A DNA stretch of 11,839 nt. Origin: an uncultured Clostridia bacterium. Lineage in GTDB: Bacteria; Bacillota; Clostridia; Christensenellales; Borkfalkiaceae. Every line of letters begins with the position of its first letter. Positions within the stretch are counted from its first letter, which is position 1. The notes under the pieces are model-generated. The model saw only the letters and a program-made list of their open reading frames with translations, ran no database searches and was not told where the DNA came from. The stretch is from NCBI GenBank assembly GCA_904501815.1, contig CAJGCN010000038.1, forward strand, positions 1-11,839, written 5' to 3'. Positions 6,904 to 11,839 of the stretch are shown one piece after another. A program made the translations under genes and the position numbers.

Positions 6904-7971
6904 ATGGAATACAAAATCGGCTTATTACGCGGGGACGGTATCGGTCCTGAAATCGTAGACAGCGCGTTTCGCGTGTTGGAAAAAATCGGAGAAAAGTTTT
7001 CGCATAAATTTATCTTTACGCCCTATCTTATCGGCGGGGCGGCAATCGACGAATACGGTGAGCCTTTGCCAAAAGAAACGGTAGAGGGGTGTTTGGCTTC
7101 GGACAGCGTACTTTTAGGCGCAGTCGGCGGGCCGAAATGGGATACTTTGCCCGGTCATCTTCGCCCTGAAAAAGCGCTTTTAGGAATTCGCGAAGCAATG
7201 GGGCTTTTTACCAACCTGCGCCCTGCGAAATTATATCCTGCTTTAAAAGCAGAATGTCCGCTTCGGGAAGATCTCGTTGAAAAAGGTTTTGATATTATGA
7301 TCGTTCGCGAACTTACGGGCGGAATTTATTTTGGAGAACGGGGATATCGCGAAGGCAGATACGGCGAAGAAGCGTACGACACCGAACGGTATAGCCGTAT
7401 GGAAATCGAGCGGATTGCCCGCGTGGCGTTCGAAACGGCAAGAAAACGCAATAAAAAGCTCGTGAGTATCGATAAGGCGAACGTTTTGGAAACTTCTCGG
7501 CTTTGGCGTAAAATCGTGCACGAAATTTCGGCGGAATATCCCGACGTAGCGATTTCAGATATGCTCGTGGATAACGCGGCAATGCAACTTGTGAGAAATC
7601 CCGCGCAATTCGACGTAATCGTCACGAGCAATATGTTCGGGGATATTTTGTCCGACGAAGCTTCGCAAATTACGGGTTCTATCGGTATGCTCCCGTCCGC
7701 TTCGTTAGGGGAAGGAACGCGTGGCTTATACGAGCCTATTCACGGCTCTGCGCCCGATATTGCAGGGCAAGGCAAGGCAAACCCGATCGCAACGATTTTG
7801 TCGGCGGCAATGATGCTTCTCTACGCGTTTGATTTAAAGGCGGAAAGCCAAGCTATTCTCTTAGCGGTGGACAAAGTGCTCGAAGAAGGGTATCGCACGG
7901 CGGATATTGCGCGTGGCGGGGAATGGATTTCCACGAAAGAAATGACGGACAAAATTATTGAACGGATTTAA
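6904..7971 (+). CDS. leuB: 3-Isopropylmalate dehydrogenase
   Basis: NAD-dependent oxidative decarboxylase that converts 3-isopropylmalate to the immediate keto-acid precursor of leucine (2-oxoisocaproate). It is 355 residues, the usual length. The N-terminal LLRGDGIGPEIV and the substrate and metal residues are all present at expected spacing: Arg96, Arg106, Arg135, Tyr142, Lys191, Asp223, Asp247, Asp251. The VGGPKWD block (74-80) and the NAD-binding segment GLYEPIHGSAPDIAGQ follow family pattern. The ATG lies one base after the leuD stop, with a purine-rich site AAAGGGGA at 6885-6892 inside leuD. Tartrate or isocitrate dehydrogenase relatives are unlikely given the leucine-type residues and the operon. 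Confidence 0.97.
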   Translation: MEYKIGLLRGDGIGPEIVDSAFRVLEKIGEKFSHKFIFTPYLIGGAAIDEYGEPLPKETVEGCLASDSVLLGAVGGPKWDTLPGHLRPEKALLGIREAMGLFTNLRPAKLYPALKAECPLREDLVEKGFDIMIVRELTGGIYFGERGYREGRYGEEAYDTERYSRMEIERIARVAFETARKRNKKLVSIDKANVLETSRLWRKIVHEISAEYPDVAISDMLVDNAAMQLVRNPAQFDVIVTSNMFGDILSDEASQITGSIGMLPSASLGEGTRGLYEPIHGSAPDIAGQGKANPIATILSAAMMLLYAFDLKAESQAILLAVDKVLEEGYRTADIARGGEWISTKEMTDKIIERI

Positions 7972-7972
7972 T

Positions 7973-9154
7973 ATGGAAAATAAACTGCAAAAAATTTATC
8001 TCGACTTAACTTTTACGAGCGTGTTTTTCGACGTCGTTGAAAAACCGCTCTTTCGTGCGTTTTTTGGCTATATGCAAACGCAGGGCACGGGGGCGGAAAA
8101 GCGCAGAGCGTACGCAAAATTTCTCTCGGAAATTTATCTTGGCGGCGGGTCGCTTACCGAGCTTGTGAAAAGGTTAGTCGGGGAAGACGAAAACGTATAT
8201 ATCAAAAACGCGGCGAAAGGGAATATAAACGACGGAAATATCCAAAAAGCGGTGGAAAGCGAACTTCGCGCGTTTGGAGAATTTGCGGCTTTGTCCGCAA
8301 AGGATTTTGCCGAAGATATGGGTTTGGCGAACGTGCCTGCCTTTTCTTCCGAGCGGGTGCAAATGAGCGAGTTATACGCCCTTCGGATTCAAAACTTAGA
8401 GAAATACGGCTACGGAATTTTTTCTTCGCGCGGAATGTTTAGGCTTTCCGACGATAAGCAAATCGAACCTATCGTCAGCGCGGATAAAGTGGATATGGCG
8501 ACCTTTATCGGCTACGAAGCCGAACGGGCGAAAGTGGTGGAAAATACGCTCGCGTTCGTGGAAGGCAGACCAGCGGCGAATACTCTTTTGTGCGGGGACG
8601 CAGGAACGGGAAAATCGTCTACGGTAAAAGCGGTAGCCAACGAATTTTTCCCGCGCGGGGTGCGCTTGATAGAGCTTAGAAAAGATCAGCTTTCTCTATT
8701 GCCCTACGTAATGGGAAAAATCAGCGAAAACCCGCTCAAATTCATTATTTTTATCGACGATTTATCCTTTAACCAAAACGACGATAATTTCAGTATGCTC
8801 AAAGCCGCGCTCGAAGGCTCGGCAAGCGCAAGGAGTGAAAATTCCGTTATTTACGCTACGAGCAACCGCCGTCATATCATTAAGGAAAGTTTCGGGGAAC
8901 GGGACGGCGACGACGTGCATCGAAACGATACTTTGCAAGAAACCCTTTCTCTTTCCGAACGGTTCGGGCTTACGGTGTTGTTCTCGAAGCCGAATAAACA
9001 GCTGTATTTAGAAATTGTGAAAAAGCTTGCTTTGCGGCAAAAAATCCAAATGGACGAAAAACAGCTGGAAATAGAAGCGGAGGCGTTCGCGCTCAAAAAA
9101 GGTAGCCGTTCGGCGCGTTGCGCAGAACAGTTTATACAAAGCTTATTAAGATAA
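7973..9154 (+). CDS. AAA+ ATPase of the DUF815 family, function unknown
   Basis: The product of 393 residues resembles the DUF815 group of P-loop ATPases, whose role is not established. The first half (about 1-180) has no motif I recognise and is mostly helical in character; I see no signal peptide or membrane segment, so it is likely cytoplasmic. The ATPase half has Walker A GDAGTGKS at 208-215, Walker B FIIFIDD at 257-263, a sensor-1-like YATSN at 294-298 and a candidate arginine finger in LSERFGL (Arg330); the phrase IDDLSF and the ATSNRRH stretch are what suggest DUF815. ATG 7973, one base after the leuB stop, is preferred over an in-frame TTG at 7958 that would overlap leuB; the ribosome site is weak (CGGA at 7963-7966), pointing to coupling with leuB. 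Nothing in the protein ties it to amino acid metabolism. Confidence 0.85.
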   Translation: MENKLQKIYLDLTFTSVFFDVVEKPLFRAFFGYMQTQGTGAEKRRAYAKFLSEIYLGGGSLTELVKRLVGEDENVYIKNAAKGNINDGNIQKAVESELRAFGEFAALSAKDFAEDMGLANVPAFSSERVQMSELYALRIQNLEKYGYGIFSSRGMFRLSDDKQIEPIVSADKVDMATFIGYEAERAKVVENTLAFVEGRPAANTLLCGDAGTGKSSTVKAVANEFFPRGVRLIELRKDQLSLLPYVMGKISENPLKFIIFIDDLSFNQNDDNFSMLKAALEGSASARSENSVIYATSNRRHIIKESFGERDGDDVHRNDTLQETLSLSERFGLTVLFSKPNKQLYLEIVKKLALRQKIQMDEKQLEIEAEAFALKKGSRSARCAEQFIQSLLR

Positions 9155-9157
9155 CGA

Positions 9158-9173
9158 ACGGGCAAACGCCCGT
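9158..9173 (+). other. Perfect GC-rich hairpin between the DUF815 gene and ilvA
   Basis: ACGGGC at 9158-9163, loop AAAC, GCCCGT at 9168-9173. It starts four bases after the upstream stop codon and ends directly before the ilvA ribosome binding site (AAGAAGG 9175-9181). No T-run follows, so it is not an intrinsic terminator; it could be an RNA processing or stability element, or tune ilvA translation. Confidence 0.55.
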
Positions 9174-9188
9174 AAAGAAGGTGAAACT

Positions 9189-10382
9189 ATGTTGACGATT
9201 GATAACGTTTATAAGGCGCATAACGTGTTGAAAGAAGTGGCGAGAAAAACGGACGTGATTTACGCGCCCAAGCTTTGCCCTGAAACGGAATTGTATTTAA
9301 AAACGGAAAATTTACAAGTGACGGGTTCTTTTAAAGTACGCGGCGCGTATTATAAAATGACGAAACTTTCCAAAGAAGAAAAGGAAAAGGGCGTGGTGGC
9401 TTGCTCGGCAGGTAATCACGCGCAAGGCGTTGCGCTTGCGGCGCAAAAGAGCGGGATTAAAGCGGTGATTTGCTTGCCCGACGGCGCGCCGATTTCCAAA
9501 ATTCAGGCGACGAAAAGCTACGGCGCGGAAGTTTGTTTGGTGGAAGGGGTATACGACGACGCCTATCAACGCGCGTTGGAGCTTCGCGACGAAAAGGGGT
9601 ATACCTTTATTCACCCGTTTAACGACGAAGACGTAATCGCAGGGCAAGGCACGATTGCCTTAGAGCTTGCCGAACAGCTTCCCGACCTTGACGCGGTAAT
9701 CGTTCCGATCGGTGGCGGTGGGTTAATTTCGGGGGTTGCTTATACCATTAAAACGCTGTATCCAAACGTAAAGGTCTACGGCGTACAGGCGGACGGCGCG
9801 CCGTCTATGGCGAACTCGATTGCCGATCATCAAATTGAAGAACTCAAATCGGTGTCTACGATTGCGGACGGGATTGCGGTGAAAAAGCCAGGCTCGCTCA
9901 CCTACGAAATTTGCGAAAAATACGTAGACGAAATCGTCACGGTTTCCGACGACGAAATTTCTGCGGCGATTTTGGCGCTTATGGAACAGCATAAACTCGT
10001 CACGGAAGGCGCTGGCGCGGTTGCCGTTGCGGCGGCTATGTTCCACAAAGTGGATATCAAAGGCAAAAAAGCCGTTTGCGTGCTTTCGGGCGGGAATATC
10101 GACGTGACGATTTTATCCCGTGTGATTACGCGCGGTTTGATAATGTCGGGCAGAAATTCTCAGCTTACTATTGAGCTCGTCGATAAGCCCGGTCAACTCT
10201 TGACCGTTTCTAAAATTATCGCAGAAGCGGGCGCGAATATTATCGCCGTACACCACGAGCGTGCGAACACGGGTTCGAGCGTGACGGGCTGTTATCTTCG
10301 TATTACGATGGAAACGCGGGACTTTTCGCACGTGGAAGAAATTAAAAACGCGCTTAAAAATAAAGGATTTAAACTCGTATAA
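9189..10382 (+). CDS. ilvA: Threonine dehydratase (threonine ammonia-lyase), short form with one ACT-like domain
   Basis: PLP enzyme that deaminates threonine to 2-oxobutyrate, the first committed step to isoleucine; it also acts on serine. The 397 residues comprise a fold-type II PLP domain and a single C-terminal ACT-like domain from about residue 325 (LTIELVDKPGQLLTV). The PLP lysine is Lys49 in GSFKVRGA, followed by SAGNHAQG (73-80) and the phosphate-binding GGGG at 175-178. SGGNIDVTIL near 300-309 is also conserved. It lacks the second ACT-like domain of the long E. coli IlvA (about 514 residues), so it is built like the catabolic TdcB or clostridial short forms. The operon and the following ridA argue for the biosynthetic role. 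The start has AAGAAGG at 9175-9181. Feedback control by isoleucine cannot be read from the sequence. Confidence 0.93.
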   Translation: MLTIDNVYKAHNVLKEVARKTDVIYAPKLCPETELYLKTENLQVTGSFKVRGAYYKMTKLSKEEKEKGVVACSAGNHAQGVALAAQKSGIKAVICLPDGAPISKIQATKSYGAEVCLVEGVYDDAYQRALELRDEKGYTFIHPFNDEDVIAGQGTIALELAEQLPDLDAVIVPIGGGGLISGVAYTIKTLYPNVKVYGVQADGAPSMANSIADHQIEELKSVSTIADGIAVKKPGSLTYEICEKYVDEIVTVSDDEISAAILALMEQHKLVTEGAGAVAVAAAMFHKVDIKGKKAVCVLSGGNIDVTILSRVITRGLIMSGRNSQLTIELVDKPGQLLTVSKIIAEAGANIIAVHHERANTGSSVTGCYLRITMETRDFSHVEEIKNALKNKGFKLV

Positions 10383-10396
10383 AAGGAGAAAAAAAT

Positions 10397-10771
10397 ATGT
10401 TGAAAAAAGTAGCGACGGAGAACGCGCCTAAGGCAATCGGTCCTTATTCGCAGGCAATCGTAGTAGGCGATATGGTATTCACTTCCGGGCAAATCCCTTT
10501 GTGTCCGAAAACGGGTGAAATTGTGGGAACGGATATCGTAGAACAGGCGGAACAGGTAATGAAAAACTTGGGTGAAGTGTTAAAGGCTGCGGGCAGTTCT
10601 TATGAAAAAGCAATCAAGACGACTTGCTTTTTAGCGGATATGTCCGACTTTGCATCTTTTAATAGCGTATACGCAAAATATTTCACGGAAAAGCCCGCAA
10701 GAAGCTGTGTGGCGGTGAAAACGTTGCCGAAAAACGTACTCGTCGAAGTGGAAGTAATCGCTTCGTTATAA
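10397..10771 (+). CDS. ridA: RidA family enamine/imine deaminase
   Basis: Small trimeric enzyme that hydrolyses the reactive enamine and imine intermediates released by PLP enzymes such as IlvA (2-aminocrotonate, 2-aminoacrylate), protecting other PLP enzymes and speeding 2-oxobutyrate release. The 124 residues match family length. Recognisable motifs are ENAPKAIGPYSQA near the N-terminus, TSGQIP at 29-34, and PARSCVAV with Arg102, the carboxylate-binding arginine; Glu117 corresponds to the catalytic-site glutamate. The gene begins 14 bases after ilvA, with AAAAGGAG at 10381-10388 overlapping the ilvA stop, so the two are almost certainly co-transcribed. It is the last gene of this operon in the window. 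Confidence 0.95.
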   Translation: MLKKVATENAPKAIGPYSQAIVVGDMVFTSGQIPLCPKTGEIVGTDIVEQAEQVMKNLGEVLKAAGSSYEKAIKTTCFLADMSDFASFNSVYAKYFTEKPARSCVAVKTLPKNVLVEVEVIASL

Positions 10772-10830
10772 CTTAGCGGAAAAAATCAACAAAAAATTTT
10801 CGAACTTTCTTGAAAACCCCTTGTAAATTC

Positions 10831-10859
10831 TTGACAAACTCCAACGATTTGTGTATAAT
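10831..10859 (+). promoter_or_regulatory. Sigma-A/sigma-70-type promoter for the downstream acyltransferase gene
   Basis: TTGACA (10831-10836) and TATAAT (10854-10859) are both perfect consensus hexamers, 17 bases apart. Transcription would start near 10866, giving an untranslated leader of about 60 bases before ATG 10926. It lies in an AT-rich gap after ridA, so the downstream gene has its own transcription start. Between ridA and this promoter I see no clear intrinsic terminator; the only stem is a weak one, TTTTC 10797-10801 with GAAAA 10812-10816, so read-through from the operon is possible. Confidence 0.85.
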
Positions 10860-10874
10860 CATATAAATCAAAAA

Positions 10875-10904
10875 TTTCGATTGTAAAAGCTTTTTTAATC
10901 GAAA
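10875..10904 (+). promoter_or_regulatory. Inverted repeat in the 5' untranslated leader
   Basis: TTTCGATT at 10875-10882 is the exact reverse complement of AATCGAAA at 10897-10904. In RNA the stem can extend inward by a G-T pair and three A-T pairs, closing an AGCT loop. It begins about 9 bases after the predicted transcription start. On the + strand an A-run follows, not a T-run, so it is not a terminator for this gene. It may stabilise the 5' end or be an operator; neither is demonstrated. Confidence 0.45.
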
Positions 10905-10925
10905 AAACACGGAGAGTATACGAAT

Positions 10926-11839
10926 ATGATTGAAAAGAACAAGCACAGTAATCTTTTGGAGCAGGATCAATACAAGTATTCCTTGCAAGACGTGAAAGAA
11001 CCCAACTTATATCGGGACATTTATCCTTACGACGAAGTGCCCAAAACGGTGTTCAACCACCGTCGCGTGCCGATGGATATGCCCGCCGATATTTGGATTA
11101 CCGACACGACCTTCCGCGATGGTCAACAATCCCGCGCGCCTTATTCGGTCAAGCAAATCGTTGACCTTTATAAATTGATTGCGCGTTTGGGCGGAGAGAA
11201 CGGAATTATCCGTCAAAGCGAATTTTTCGTTTATACCAAAAAAGACCGTGAAGCTTTGGAAAAGTGTATGGAGCTTGGCTATAAGTTCCCCGAAATTACG
11301 ACTTGGATTAGAGCTAAGAAAGAAGATTTCGCGCTCGTACACGATATCGGTATTAAAGAAACGGGGATTTTGGTCAGCTGTTCGGATTATCATATTTTCA
11401 AAAAGTTGAATATGAGCCGTCAACAGGCGTTCGATCATTACTTAGGCGTGGTGAAAGACGCGTTTGCAGCAGGCATTTCCCCCCGCTGTCATTTGGAAGA
11501 TTTGACGCGTGCAGACTTCTACGGTTTCGTCGTGCCGTTCGTCAACGAGTTGCACGATTTGTCGGCGCAAGCGGGAATTCCCGTTAAAATCCGTATGTGC
11601 GATACGATGGGCTACGGCGTTCCGTTCACGGGCGCGGCGCTTCCCCGAAGCGTACCCGGTATCGTTTACGGCTTGCACCATTATTCTGACGTCACGTCGG
11701 AAATGCTCGAATGGCACGGACACAACGATTTCTATATGGGCGTAGCCAACGCCGTTTCCGCTTGGCTCTACGGCGCGTCGGGGGTCAATTGCTCCTTGCT
11801 CGGTATCGGAGAGCGTACGGGCAACGTGCCTTTGGAAGC
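10926..11839 (+). CDS. Isopropylmalate/homocitrate/Re-citrate synthase family acyltransferase, 3'-truncated
   Basis: Enzyme of the HMGL/DRE-TIM family that condenses acetyl-CoA with a 2-oxo acid. The visible 304 residues begin at ATG 10926 (purine-rich GGAGAG at 10911-10916) and stay open to the window edge. The TIM-barrel signature DTTFRDGQQS at residues 60-69 replaces the usual DTTLRDGEQ; Arg64 and Asp65 keep the catalytic and metal roles. The second metal motif HGHND is at 264-268 (His264, His266), then GASGVNCSLLGIGERTGN. The ~55-residue N-terminal segment with EPNLYRDIYPYDEVPK is not part of standard LeuA. This subgroup is often annotated 2-isopropylmalate synthase, but Re-citrate synthases of anaerobes come from the same clade. 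It could supply the missing LeuA step beside leuCDB, or make citrate for glutamate synthesis; I cannot decide from sequence alone. It has its own promoter. Confidence 0.8.
   Translation, partial: MIEKNKHSNLLEQDQYKYSLQDVKEPNLYRDIYPYDEVPKTVFNHRRVPMDMPADIWITDTTFRDGQQSRAPYSVKQIVDLYKLIARLGGENGIIRQSEFFVYTKKDREALEKCMELGYKFPEITTWIRAKKEDFALVHDIGIKETGILVSCSDYHIFKKLNMSRQQAFDHYLGVVKDAFAAGISPRCHLEDLTRADFYGFVVPFVNELHDLSAQAGIPVKIRMCDTMGYGVPFTGAALPRSVPGIVYGLHHYSDVTSEMLEWHGHNDFYMGVANAVSAWLYGASGVNCSLLGIGERTGNVPLE

Noticed and set aside
7958..7972. TTG at 7958 as start of the DUF815 gene, overlapping leuB
   Set aside because: ATG 7973 directly after the leuB stop is simpler and mirrors the leuD-leuB junction.
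10795..10809. CodY-like box upstream of the last gene's promoter
   Set aside because: AATTTTC matches one half of the consensus, but the second half matches poorly, leaving about six mismatches of fifteen.
10875..10904. Intrinsic terminator after ridA
   Set aside because: The stem is followed by an A-run on the + strand and lies downstream of the promoter for the next gene; a T-run is present only when read on the minus strand, where no gene ends.

Overview
This window is almost all of a branched-chain amino acid (BCAA) biosynthesis operon. Every supportable gene lies on the + strand. The genes are tightly packed, mostly with purine-rich AGGAG or AAGG ribosome binding sites, AT-rich spacers and consensus-like promoter sequence. 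Together with the E. coli-like IlvD, the archaeal/clostridial-type 420-residue LeuC and the DUF815 ATPase, this suggests an anaerobic Bacillota (Clostridia-like) bacterium of moderate GC content. That assignment is an inference from style and protein resemblance, not a database result.

Layout: 2-1681 acetolactate synthase large subunit (ilvB, its first codons lie left of the window); 1693-2187 its ACT-domain regulatory subunit (ilvN/ilvH type); 2239-3258 ketol-acid reductoisomerase (ilvC); 3259-3446 the only sizeable gap in the operon, rich in pairing sequence and holding a possible 16-codon leader peptide; 3460-5118 dihydroxyacid dehydratase (ilvD); 5133-6395 and 6408-6902 isopropylmalate isomerase subunits (leuC, leuD); 6904-7971 isopropylmalate dehydrogenase (leuB); 7973-9154 an AAA+ ATPase of the DUF815 type, unexpected in this pathway; 9189-10382 threonine dehydratase (ilvA); 10397-10771 RidA. 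After a 154-base gap with a near-perfect sigma-A promoter comes a second transcription unit, 10926 to the right edge, encoding an acyltransferase of the isopropylmalate/homocitrate/Re-citrate synthase superfamily, cut off by the window.

How the genes fit: IlvA makes 2-oxobutyrate from threonine, and RidA clears its reactive enamine/imine intermediates. IlvBN, IlvC and IlvD then build the isoleucine and valine carbon skeletons. LeuCD and LeuB carry 2-isopropylmalate on to the leucine precursor. The leuA step is missing from the operon; the gene beyond the promoter is the only candidate here, but its active-site motif is divergent and it may instead be a Re-citrate synthase. No transaminase (ilvE) is present.

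Most of the window is ordinary, well-understood metabolism. The points worth a second look are the structured ilvC-ilvD gap with its possible leader peptide and mutually exclusive pairings, the DUF815 ATPase inside the operon, and the identity and control of the last gene. I found no CRISPR array, insertion sequence, tRNA, rRNA, T-box or recognisable riboswitch.
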